Part shown: in pieces, positions 6,607-13,825 of the stretch
Numbering within the stretch: the stretch's first letter is position 1
Layout: each line of letters begins with the position of its first letter
Source of the DNA: an uncultured Erysipelotrichaceae bacterium
GTDB taxonomy: Bacteria > Bacillota_I > Bacilli_A > Erysipelotrichales > Erysipelotrichaceae
Direction: 5' to 3'
Assembly (NCBI GenBank): GCA_902795525.1
Contig: CADBLN010000077.1
Span: forward strand, 1-14,031
Length of the DNA: 14,031 bases
The notes under the pieces: generated by a model
Told to the model about the DNA's origin: nothing
Databases searched by the model: none
The model's input: only the letters and a program-made list of their open reading frames with translations
Made by a program: the position numbers and the translations under genes

Positions 6607-7815
6607 ATGGAAACATTGTTAAGTTCATCTGAAAAATACTTAATAGGTGTCTCAGGCGGAAGTGACTCGATGGCACTTCTTTCCATGTGCGTTAATAATA
6701 ATTTAAATGTGGTAGTAGCTTTTGTGAACTATAAGTTAAGAGAGAGTGCTGATATTGAAGAAGAACTAGTTGAAAGCTATTGTTTGAAACAAAACATTAA
6801 GTTTTGTGCTTATTATCCTTATCAGACAAAAAAAGGCAATTTTCAAAAGTGGGCCAGAGAAGCTCGATATGACTTTTATGAAAAAGTATATTATGAGAAC
6901 GATTGTGATGCTTTATTATTAGGGCATCAAATGGATGATTGCATTGAAAATTATCTAATGTCCAAAGCACGTAATTCAAAGGCTTATGTGTATGGAATTG
7001 CGAAGGAAAGCTACCATCACAACATGAGAATAATCAGGCCTCTTTTGGCTTATCGTAAGGCAGCGTTGAAACAATACTGTGATGATAATAATATTCCATA
7101 TCATGATGATGAAAGTAATTTTAGTGATAAATACCAAAGAAATAGAATCCGTCACCAACTGGTTGAGACAGCAAATGACCAGCAAATTGATGATTGGATG
7201 GCAGAAATCAATGAATTGAATAATAAACAGTTAAAGCAAAGGGAATACTTTGAGAAGAAATATCCTGCAAGAGAAATGATTAAGTTGGATGATTTTATGC
7301 AGGAAAAGAATAAAGAAGACTTAATCAGGTGGTATTTGTATCAGCACAACAGTGATGCTTGTTATTCTTCTAAACAAATTCAAGATATTGTGGATTCTCT
7401 TAAAACTCCAAAAGGATCAAAGGATTTAAAGGATGGAAGTAAGCTTATTTGGGAATATGGATTTCTATATGTTTTTGATGAGATAGAAAAATATGAATAT
7501 TGTTTTGAACAAATTGAATACTTAGAAACACCATATTTTAAAATTGAAGATAGAGGAAAAAGAATAGAAGGAATAACATTAAAATCAGATGATTTCCCTA
7601 TTGTTATTCGTCCATATAACAATGAAGATGTAATTGCGTTACGTTATGGTCACAAAAAAGTTAACAGATATATGATTGACAATAAAATCTTTAAAAACAA
7701 ACGCTATTTATGGCCTGTTGTGGTCAATCGCAAAGGTGAGGTAGTGTTTGTTTCTGGGATTGGATGTGATGTAAATCATTATTCTGAAAAGCCTAACATT
7801 TATATTGTTTTTTAA
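6607..7815 (+). CDS. tilS: tRNA(Ile)-lysidine synthase
   Basis: A 402-residue cytoplasmic ATP-dependent ligase that attaches lysine to C34 of the tRNA-Ile with a CAU anticodon, changing its specificity to AUA codons; it is normally essential. The N-type PP-loop SGGSDSMAL is at residues 16-24, followed by the family motif LLLGHQMDDCIENYLM (about residues 102-117), IRPLLAYRK, and YHDDESNFSDKYQRNRIRH, the tRNA-recognition segment. A C-terminal TilS domain is visible as the IVIRPYNNEDVIALRYGHKKV segment and WPVVVN. Length is slightly below that of Bacillus TilS. ATG 6607 is chosen because the PP-loop then begins at the usual distance from the N-terminus. It lacks a ribosome binding site and may be leaderless. 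Its position before hpt and ftsH is the common Bacillota order. Confidence 0.95.
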   Translation: METLLSSSEKYLIGVSGGSDSMALLSMCVNNNLNVVVAFVNYKLRESADIEEELVESYCLKQNIKFCAYYPYQTKKGNFQKWAREARYDFYEKVYYENDCDALLLGHQMDDCIENYLMSKARNSKAYVYGIAKESYHHNMRIIRPLLAYRKAALKQYCDDNNIPYHDDESNFSDKYQRNRIRHQLVETANDQQIDDWMAEINELNNKQLKQREYFEKKYPAREMIKLDDFMQEKNKEDLIRWYLYQHNSDACYSSKQIQDIVDSLKTPKGSKDLKDGSKLIWEYGFLYVFDEIEKYEYCFEQIEYLETPYFKIEDRGKRIEGITLKSDDFPIVIRPYNNEDVIALRYGHKKVNRYMIDNKIFKNKRYLWPVVVNRKGEVVFVSGIGCDVNHYSEKPNIYIVF

Positions 7816-7827
7816 TTAATTATAATA

Positions 7828-7836
7828 TGATAGAAT
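7828..7836 (+). promoter_or_regulatory. Extended -10 promoter candidate for hpt-ftsH
   Basis: TGATAGAAT (TGn plus TAGAAT, five of six to consensus) lies in the 46-base gap between tilS and hpt. A start site near 7843 would leave a short leader with GAGG before ATG 7862. A second TATAAT occurs at 7821-7826. No clear -35 box is present, so which hexamer is used is uncertain. Confidence 0.4.
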
Positions 7837-7861
7837 AAACATAATTATTTGAGGTAAGGTA

Positions 7862-8398
7862 ATGATTAAAGACGATATCAAAAAAGTGTTAGTTTCTGAA
7901 AAACAGATTGTTGAAAGATGTAAGCAGCTTGGTAGTGAGATAAATGAGGACTACCGAGACACAAAAGATTTGTTGTTGGTGGGGATTCTTAAAGGATCGT
8001 TGCCATTTATGGCGGAACTTATTAAGTATATTGAGTTAGATGTTGAAATCGATTTTATGGCCGCAAAGAGCTATCAAGGCACTGAGTCTTTGGGTGATAT
8101 TAAGATTGTAAAAGATTTAGATACTTCTGTGATGGGTAGAGATTTATTACTTGTTGAGGATATCGTAGACACGGGCATTACTATTAAAGAATTAAAGAGA
8201 TTATTGTATAATAAGGGAGCACGCGATGTTAAAGTAGTTTCCTTATTGGATAAGCCTTCAAGACGTCAAGTGGATGTCGAGGCAGATTATATAGGTTTTC
8301 AAATTGAAAATGAATTTGTGGTAGGCTTTGGCTTGGACTACAACCAAAAATATCGTAACTTACCTTATATTGGTGTGCTAAAAGATGAATTATATTAA
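7862..8398 (+). CDS. hpt: Hypoxanthine phosphoribosyltransferase
   Basis: A 178-residue cytoplasmic enzyme, full length for the bacterial family, that converts hypoxanthine (and usually guanine) plus PRPP to IMP or GMP. GILKGS at 41-46 forms the first PRPP loop, and VEDIVDTG at 98-105 is the canonical PRPP-binding motif with paired acidic residues. LLDKPSRR (128-135) and EFVVGFGLDYNQKYRNLPYIGVL (151-173) supply the purine-binding and C-terminal segments. TTGAGGTAAGGTA upstream supports ATG 7862. It sits between tilS and ftsH as in Bacillus and many relatives. The adenine deaminase encoded later in the window would feed it hypoxanthine, so the two could give adenine salvage through IMP. Confidence 0.96.
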   Translation: MIKDDIKKVLVSEKQIVERCKQLGSEINEDYRDTKDLLLVGILKGSLPFMAELIKYIELDVEIDFMAAKSYQGTESLGDIKIVKDLDTSVMGRDLLLVEDIVDTGITIKELKRLLYNKGARDVKVVSLLDKPSRRQVDVEADYIGFQIENEFVVGFGLDYNQKYRNLPYIGVLKDELY

Positions 8399-8416
8399 TG
8401 AGGAGAGTGACATTAA

Positions 8417-10279
8417 TTGAACAATAACAATAGATGGTTAAATGTATTACCATACACCATTTCAATAGTTTTACTATTAAGTTTATTTGCCTTCCAACGT
8501 GCAAGTAACACGGAGACTTTGTCATATGGAAAATTCATGAACTTGATTGAGAGTAAAACTTTGGAACAGGTGACCATTGCTGAACACTCAACAGTTCTTG
8601 AAGTTAGTGGAACGTATGTTGATGGTAATAAGAATACGAAGACTTTTAAAGCTACTATTCCTAATACGGAAGTTATTAATAATAATTTGATGACAATATT
8701 AGCTGAAAAGGTTAAGGATGGCAATATTACAATAAACAATCCATATCAAGAAAACTATTTAATGGAAGCTATTTTTCAGTTAGTTCCAATGGCTTTACTG
8801 GTTGGTTTTGCGCTTTACATGGTAACCCGCATGAACAATGCCGGTAGCAATAGAGCTTTTGATTTTACCAAGTCTAAGGCAAAACTTGAAAGTAATATTA
8901 AAGTTCGTTTTGATGATGTTGCAGGTTGCGATGAAGAAAAAGAAGAAATGGCTGAAATAATAGAATATCTGAGAAATCCAGATAAGTTTACTAAGATGGG
9001 AGCCCATGTGCCAAAGGGTATTTTGTTATTTGGTAACCCAGGAACAGGTAAAACTTTATTAGCAAAGGCCGTTGCCGGTGAAGCTGATGTTCCTTTCTAT
9101 TCTATAAGCGGATCAGACTTTGTAGAATTATATGTTGGTGTTGGTGCTGGCAGGGTTAGAGATATGTTTAAGAAAGCTATGAGTACAGCTCCAAGCATTA
9201 TTTTCATTGATGAAATTGATGCTGTTGGTAGACAACGTGGCGCAGGTCTTGGTGGTGGCAATGATGAAAGAGAACAGACTTTGAATGAATTATTGGTTCA
9301 AATGGATGGTATTAGTGAGAACTTAGGTGTAGTTGTCATTGCGGCAACAAATAGACCAGATGTTTTAGACCCAGCACTTTTAAGACCTGGTAGATTTGAT
9401 AGACAAATTACTGTAAGCCTGCCTGATAAGAATGGCCGTAAAGAGATTTTAAAAGTTCATGCCAGAAATAAGAATCTTGCTGAAGATGTTGACTTAGAAG
9501 CATTGGCAGCCAGAACCCCTGGTTTCTCTGGTGCAGATTTAGAGAACGTTTTAAATGAAGCAGCAATCTTAGCTGTAAGGGCAAAACGAGATGTCATTAC
9601 ATTAGAGGATCTTGATGAAGCTGTTGATAGAACCATGGGAGGCCCTGCTAAGAAATCACGTAAATATACAGATAAGGAAAAACGTTTAGTTGCGACACAT
9701 GAAGCTGGTCATGCGGTGGTAGGCATTTATAAAGAAGATGCAAACATTGTTCAAAAAGTCACCATCATTCCTCGTGGCATGGCTGGTGGTTATAATTTGA
9801 TGACACCAAAAGAAGACAATATGTTTGTTTCAACCAAAAATGAGCTTTTGGCTCAAATTACCGGTTTGATGGGTGGTAGAGTTGCGGAAGAATTAGTGCT
9901 TGGTGAAATTAGTACAGGTGCTAGCAATGATTTGGAAAAGGCAACTAAGATTGCAAAAGCCATGGTTAATGAGTATGGCATGAGCTCCCTTGGACCTATT
10001 CAATATGAATCCAATTCGGGTAATGTTTTCCTAGGCCGTGACTATACTAGCAATAAAAACTATTCTGATACTGTTGCTTTTGAAATAGATCAGGAAGTTC
10101 GTAAGATTGTTAATGAGGCTTATGAAGAAGCCAAAACAATCATTAAAAAGCATCGTAAAGACCTTGATAATATTGTTAAGGAGTTGTTGGAGCACGAGAC
10201 TTTAACAAAAGAGGATTTAGACAATATTGTTAAGCATGGACAAAAAAATCCAAAAATAGAACAAGAGAAGGAAGCTTAG
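8417..10279 (+). CDS. ftsH: ATP-dependent zinc metalloprotease FtsH
   Basis: A 620-residue membrane-anchored AAA+ protease that degrades misassembled membrane proteins and regulatory substrates. Helices lie near residues 13-27 and 118-137 around an extracytoplasmic domain. The AAA module has Walker A GNPGTGKT (206-213), Walker B IIFIDEID (261-268), and LLRPGRFDR with the arginine fingers Arg323 and Arg326. The pore loop is ELYVGVGAGRVRDMF. The zinc site is HEAGH (428-432) with Asp505 as probable third ligand. The Walker A has Asn where most FtsH proteins have Pro, and the pore aromatic is Tyr239 instead of Phe; both seem tolerable. The start is TTG at 8417: an in-frame TGA at 8408 blocks anything upstream, and AGGAG (8401-8405) lies 11 bases away. 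A hairpin overlaps its stop codon. Confidence 0.97.
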   Translation: MNNNNRWLNVLPYTISIVLLLSLFAFQRASNTETLSYGKFMNLIESKTLEQVTIAEHSTVLEVSGTYVDGNKNTKTFKATIPNTEVINNNLMTILAEKVKDGNITINNPYQENYLMEAIFQLVPMALLVGFALYMVTRMNNAGSNRAFDFTKSKAKLESNIKVRFDDVAGCDEEKEEMAEIIEYLRNPDKFTKMGAHVPKGILLFGNPGTGKTLLAKAVAGEADVPFYSISGSDFVELYVGVGAGRVRDMFKKAMSTAPSIIFIDEIDAVGRQRGAGLGGGNDEREQTLNELLVQMDGISENLGVVVIAATNRPDVLDPALLRPGRFDRQITVSLPDKNGRKEILKVHARNKNLAEDVDLEALAARTPGFSGADLENVLNEAAILAVRAKRDVITLEDLDEAVDRTMGGPAKKSRKYTDKEKRLVATHEAGHAVVGIYKEDANIVQKVTIIPRGMAGGYNLMTPKEDNMFVSTKNELLAQITGLMGGRVAEELVLGEISTGASNDLEKATKIAKAMVNEYGMSSLGPIQYESNSGNVFLGRDYTSNKNYSDTVAFEIDQEVRKIVNEAYEEAKTIIKKHRKDLDNIVKELLEHETLTKEDLDNIVKHGQKNPKIEQEKEA

Positions 10280-10296
10280 TTTTCTTCTCTTTGTTT
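10263..10296 (+). terminator. Hairpin at the ftsH stop, possible intrinsic terminator
   Basis: AAGAGAAG (10263-10270) pairs perfectly with CTTCTCTT (10284-10291). Three or four further A-T and G-T pairs extend towards a small loop that contains the ftsH TAG stop (10277-10279). The following TTGTTTAT is a broken T-run, so termination is probably partial. The next gene starts 36 bases after the ftsH stop. Confidence 0.4.
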
Positions 10297-10315
10297 ATAG
10301 TTTTAGGTGAGATAA

Positions 10316-11011
10316 ATGAAAAAACCATTGATAGGTATTGTTGGAAAATACCAGACCAAACAAGAGAATGATTATTGGCACCGCCATGGGGAAGTGGATG
10401 AAATTAGATATCTAGTTACCATTAATGGCGGAGTTTCAATTATGTTATTGCCAAGTGAACATACTTTGGAATTCAATACCAATGACTTAGGTGATGACAA
10501 GGTATTAACTAATGAGGAACTAGAAGATTTATACTGCCAATTAGATTTGGTTGATGGGATAATTCTTCAAGGTGGAGATTATAGTTGCCAATATGAAGTT
10601 GAATTAGCAAAGAGAGCGATTGAATTAGACATGCCAGTATTAGGAATATGCGCTGGATTTAATAACATATTAAGAGCTTTAGGCGGAAATACTTTTGAAG
10701 ATAAAAGCGCTGGCCACAGTCATTATGATTTGGATTATCGTCATCCAATTGAAATAATGAAAGACAGTAAGCTGTTCAAAATAATTGGCAAGGAAAACTA
10801 TATGGTAAATAGCTTTCATACAATGATAGCAACAAGAGAAATGGTTGAACCATATTGTAAGGTTTGTGCGGTTTCTGAAGATGGTTATGTTGAAGCATTA
10901 GAACTAGAAGACAAGAGCTTTGTCTTGGGAGTAAAGTGGCATCCAGAACAAATGAGGGAAGATTTAGAAACGACAAATATCTTCACTACATTCTTGAAGA
11001 TGTGTAAATAG
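10316..11011 (+). CDS. Class I glutamine amidotransferase-like (peptidase C26, PuuD-like) hydrolase
   Basis: A 231-residue cytoplasmic protein of the class I glutamine amidotransferase fold, in the gamma-glutamyl hydrolase branch (peptidase C26, relatives of PuuD). The nucleophile elbow is LGICAGFN with Cys112, and the rest of the triad is His209 and Glu211 in VKWHPEQ. VNSFHTM (164-170) matches the conserved substrate-side segment. Family members split gamma-glutamyl amides such as gamma-glutamyl-GABA. The segment after LQGGD is shorter than the usual GGGDVDPxxYGEEP loop, so the substrate may differ. GGTGAG upstream supports ATG 10316. Its TAG stop overlaps the Shine-Dalgarno of the following micro-ORF, and adenine deaminase follows, suggesting one transcript. 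It has no synthetase partner here, so a stand-alone hydrolase is likelier than an amidotransferase subunit. Confidence 0.82.
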   Translation: MKKPLIGIVGKYQTKQENDYWHRHGEVDEIRYLVTINGGVSIMLLPSEHTLEFNTNDLGDDKVLTNEELEDLYCQLDLVDGIILQGGDYSCQYEVELAKRAIELDMPVLGICAGFNNILRALGGNTFEDKSAGHSHYDLDYRHPIEIMKDSKLFKIIGKENYMVNSFHTMIATREMVEPYCKVCAVSEDGYVEALELEDKSFVLGVKWHPEQMREDLETTNIFTTFLKMCK

Positions 11012-11015
11012 GAGG
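11010..11015 (+). promoter_or_regulatory. Consensus Shine-Dalgarno of the micro-ORF
   Basis: AGGAGG, a full match to the anti-16S consensus, lies five bases before ATG 11021 and shares two bases with the upstream stop codon TAG (11009-11011). It is the strongest ribosome binding site in the window and the main evidence that the very short downstream ORF is translated, probably by coupling to the hydrolase gene. Confidence 0.7.
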
Positions 11016-11020
11016 GCTTT

Positions 11021-11095
11021 ATGGCAGTTTTGAATTTAAAATTTAGTTTTTGGAATGAATATATAGAAAAAATGGTTGAATGGTTGATTAAATAG
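11021..11095 (+). CDS. 24-residue amphipathic micro-protein, unknown function
   Basis: A 25-codon ORF (ATG 11021, stop TAG 11093-11095) preceded by a consensus AGGAGG. The peptide begins MAVLNLKFSFW and ends EKMVEWLIK. Leu4, Phe8, Trp11, Ile15, Met18 and Leu22 fall on one helical face, while Asn5, Ser9, Asn12, Glu13, Glu16, Lys17, Glu20 and Lys24 fall on the other, so an amphipathic membrane-binding helix is likely. There are three Lys and three Glu, so net charge is near zero. The size and pattern recall phenol-soluble-modulin or delta-toxin-like peptides and small membrane regulators, but I recognise no family. It lies between a C26 hydrolase and adenine deaminase, 21 bases before the latter, so a role as leader peptide for ade translation is an alternative. 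Confidence 0.5.
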   Translation: MAVLNLKFSFWNEYIEKMVEWLIK

Positions 11096-11116
11096 ATAAA
11101 GGAAATCGAGATACAA

Positions 11117-12844
11117 ATGAAGAAAAATTTAAACATTGCGGATAGATGTATTAGAAATGTGAAAGTATTTAATAGTTATTTTAAGTGTTTTAATGACGCG
11201 GATGTATATATCAAAGAGGGAAAATTCTTATATATCGACAAAAAGAAACAAAATGAAATTGAATGTCGTGAGTTTGTGGATGGAAAAGGCATGTACATGG
11301 TTCCTGGTTTAATTGATATCCACATGCACATAGAGAGCTCACTTGTCACAAGTGAAGCCTTTTGCAGGTACACAGTTAAAAATGGATTGACTACCATAGT
11401 CTCTGAGCCTCACGAGATTGCTAATGTGTTTGGCTATAAAGGAATAAAGGCAATGATGAAGTCGGGCGAAAATGCTCCTTATGATTGCTATTTTGCCATT
11501 CCAAGCAATGTTCCTATTATGGGAAGTGAATTTGAAACTGCGGGTGCTAGAATCACAACTAAAGAAATGTTGGAGTTAAAGAAAGAACCTCAAATAAAAT
11601 GCTTGGGTGAAGTCATGAACTTTAGAGAAATTATTCAAGATAATGATTCTGAAGTTGCAGGTTTCATAGAAGAAATTCATGAAGTAGAGCCAAACTATCC
11701 TCTTGAAGGACATTGTCCAGCGCTTGTGGATAGTGATTTAGCTAAGTATTTGTATTTAGGAATAGGCAGTGATCATTGTGAACATGACCTTGAAGAATTT
11801 AAACAAAGATTTGAAAATGGCATGTTTGTGCAATTACAAGATTCTACCATGAAACAAGAAATAATAGATTTTATCATTGATAATAATCTATATGAATATT
11901 TTTCTTTCGTAACGGATGATACTTTTCCAGATTTGTTATGTGAAAGAGGACATTTGAATTATCTGATTAAAAAAGCCATAGCGATGGGAATGAAACCTGA
12001 ATGGGCTATTTATTGCTCAACATATACTCCTAGCAGAAGAATGAATCTTCTAGATAGGGGGACAATTGCCCCTGGAAAGTTAGCTGATTTTATACTCATT
12101 GATAATCCAATTGATTTTAATATTTACAATACATATAAAAGAGGTTTATGCATATATGATATTAATGATGTGGATGATGAGAGAGAAGACTATAGTTACG
12201 GGCTTCAATTTGAAAATAGTATTAAGGTAAAACATTTAAATGCAGATAAGTTTTTAATTAAGGTTAGTGGTCCTGATAGGATAGTTAAAGTTAGAGCCAT
12301 GGAGGTATTTGAAAATACTAATAGAACACAAGAGAAGATTGTGGAGATGCCTGTAGAAAATGGTGTTTTAAAGTGGGAAGACAGTGGCTGTGCTTTAACC
12401 ATGGTAATTGAAAGACATGGAGAAAATGGTGGTATTGGATATGGTTTCACTACCGGATGTTGTTTAAAAACAGGAGCTATTGCTACTAGCTACTCTCATG
12501 ACAGTCATAATATTACTTTAATGGGATTAAATGTTGAGGACATGATGATTGCCGTTAATAGACTGATTGATATTAATGGTGGTTATGTGGTCGTTAACAA
12601 TAGAGACATAACAGCAGAAATGTGTTTGCCAATAGCTGGTTTATTATCCAAAAAGAGTGTTAAAAAAGCTGCGATTGAATTTAAGAACTTAAGAAAGGCT
12701 TTTAACGAACAAGGATATACACATTTTAACAATGTGATGAACTTCTCACTATTGGCATTAACATGTATAAATGAATTAAGGGTAACAGATAAGGGATTAA
12801 TGGATACAATTAATCTTAAGATGGTTCCATTGATTATGGAATAG
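11117..12844 (+). CDS. ade: Adenine deaminase
   Basis: A 575-residue cytoplasmic metal-dependent amidohydrolase, usual length for bacterial Ade, which deaminates adenine to hypoxanthine and ammonia. Metal-site motifs are PGLIDIHMHIESS with His69 and His71, SEPHEIANVFG with His99, GEVMNF with Glu165, GHCPAL with His199, SDH with His220, and VTDDTFPDLL with Asp267/Asp268. TYTPSRRMNLLDRGTIAPGK with LADFIL closes the barrel domain. The C-terminal Ade-specific domain shows GFTTGCCLKTGAIATS and SHDSHNITLMG (460-470). The stretch after Asp219-His220 reads CEHDLEE where I expect ECTTxEE, an unusual change next to the active site. The ribosome binding site is mediocre (GGAAATCGAG). Together with hpt it would route adenine to IMP. 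It converges with the next gene. Confidence 0.93.
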   Translation: MKKNLNIADRCIRNVKVFNSYFKCFNDADVYIKEGKFLYIDKKKQNEIECREFVDGKGMYMVPGLIDIHMHIESSLVTSEAFCRYTVKNGLTTIVSEPHEIANVFGYKGIKAMMKSGENAPYDCYFAIPSNVPIMGSEFETAGARITTKEMLELKKEPQIKCLGEVMNFREIIQDNDSEVAGFIEEIHEVEPNYPLEGHCPALVDSDLAKYLYLGIGSDHCEHDLEEFKQRFENGMFVQLQDSTMKQEIIDFIIDNNLYEYFSFVTDDTFPDLLCERGHLNYLIKKAIAMGMKPEWAIYCSTYTPSRRMNLLDRGTIAPGKLADFILIDNPIDFNIYNTYKRGLCIYDINDVDDEREDYSYGLQFENSIKVKHLNADKFLIKVSGPDRIVKVRAMEVFENTNRTQEKIVEMPVENGVLKWEDSGCALTMVIERHGENGGIGYGFTTGCCLKTGAIATSYSHDSHNITLMGLNVEDMMIAVNRLIDINGGYVVVNNRDITAEMCLPIAGLLSKKSVKKAAIEFKNLRKAFNEQGYTHFNNVMNFSLLALTCINELRVTDKGLMDTINLKMVPLIME

Positions 12845-12860
12845 AAAAGATAAATATAAG

Positions 12861-13742
12861 CTACTTGTTTGTGTGTGATTGCAGAAAAACTAGATCATGC
12901 ATGTCCTTTGGCAATTCAGCCTCTAACTTAATCAATTGTTTAGTGAAAGGATGAGTAAAAATAAGCTTATATGCGTGTAAAGCTTGCCGATCTAATAGCT
13001 GATTTGATTTGTTATATAATTTGTCACCAATAACAGGATGGCCAATATGGGCCATATGAACTCTTATTTGATGAGTCCTTCCCGTTTGAAGTTTCAATTG
13101 TACAATAGAAAAACTGTCATATTGGTTAATAACCTGGTAATGGGTAATAGCTTCTTGCCCATTTTTACTGACAACTCTTAGAATATTGCCTTCATCTTTT
13201 CTTGCTATAGGTAAATCTATTGTTCCTTCACTTCTTTGGAAAAAGTTTGAAACGAAGGCAATGTATTCTTTTTCAATTTTTCTTTGTTGCATTTCTGAAT
13301 GCAAAACGTGTGCTGCCAACATGTTTTTTGCCAGTAGCACTAGACCAGTTGTGTCAGTATCTAACCTGGTGATGCAACGAAAAGGAACATTGGGCAAATA
13401 ATACGCCATCGCATTTGCTAATGTTGTGGTCTGATTTTTACTGGAAGGGTGAACTGGCATATGTGGGGGCTTATTTACCACAATAATATCTTCATCTTCA
13501 TATAATACTTCAATATCAAACTGGAATGGTTTGATTTTTTTATTTCCCTGTTCATAAAAAATGATTTTTAATTCATCATTGGGTGAAATGATTGAATTAT
13601 TATTCGCATGGACACCATTAACAAAAACGCCTTTATTCCTCTTTAAAAAAGACAGGCATCCTTTTGAATATCCTATTGATCGCAAATAATCCTCAATAAC
13701 TATATCCTTGTCAAAGTTGGAGTAATAAAAGATACGTTCCAT
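12861..13742 (-). CDS. RluA family pseudouridine synthase
   Basis: A 293-residue enzyme that isomerises uridine to pseudouridine in rRNA or tRNA. An N-terminal S4-like RNA-binding segment (about residues 14-65, with LRSIGYSKGCLSFLK and VFVNGVHAN) precedes the catalytic domain. This starts at YEDEDIIVVNKPPHMPVHPS, has the catalytic Asp128 in ITRLDTDTTGLVLLAKN, and the downstream LKLQTGRTHQIRVHMAHIGHPVIGD motif (217-240). The usual HRLD is TRLD here, which is also seen within the family. Target site and exact paralogue (RluD-like or another) cannot be read from sequence, so no symbol is given. ATG 13742 has no ribosome binding site but an AT-rich -10-like element just upstream. It is convergent with ade, 16 bases apart with no clear terminator between, and divergent from hslO. 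Confidence 0.94.
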   Translation of the reverse strand: MERIFYYSNFDKDIVIEDYLRSIGYSKGCLSFLKRNKGVFVNGVHANNNSIISPNDELKIIFYEQGNKKIKPFQFDIEVLYEDEDIIVVNKPPHMPVHPSSKNQTTTLANAMAYYLPNVPFRCITRLDTDTTGLVLLAKNMLAAHVLHSEMQQRKIEKEYIAFVSNFFQRSEGTIDLPIARKDEGNILRVVSKNGQEAITHYQVINQYDSFSIVQLKLQTGRTHQIRVHMAHIGHPVIGDKLYNKSNQLLDRQALHAYKLIFTHPFTKQLIKLEAELPKDMHDLVFLQSHTNK

Positions 13743-13750
13743 AAAGATAT

Positions 13751-13759
13751 AATATAACA
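13751..13759 (-). promoter_or_regulatory. Possible extended -10 promoter of the pseudouridine synthase gene (leaderless)
   Basis: Read on the minus strand, 13759-13751 is TGTTATATT, a TGn plus TATATT. A second candidate, TATTAT, occupies 13754-13749 and ends six bases before ATG 13742. Either would place the transcript start within about two bases of the ATG. No Shine-Dalgarno is present. The 83-base divergent gap to hslO is AT-rich, so the call is tentative. Confidence 0.4.
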
Positions 13760-13825
13760 GTTTTAGTGCTTTTGTATTTAGGGAATATCATATAAAATAA
13801 TAGTGTTATTCAGGAGATGATAAAT

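Noticed and set aside
8413..8739. 108-codon ORF on the minus strand
   Set aside because: It is antisense to the start of ftsH, has no recognisable domain, and is explained by AT-rich codon use of the real gene.
12845..12860. Bidirectional terminator between ade and the pseudouridine synthase gene
   Set aside because: The 16-base gap and flanking bases show no stable inverted repeat with a T-run.
13186..13401. 71-codon plus-strand ORF
   Set aside because: It is antisense to the catalytic core of the pseudouridine synthase and has no motif of its own.
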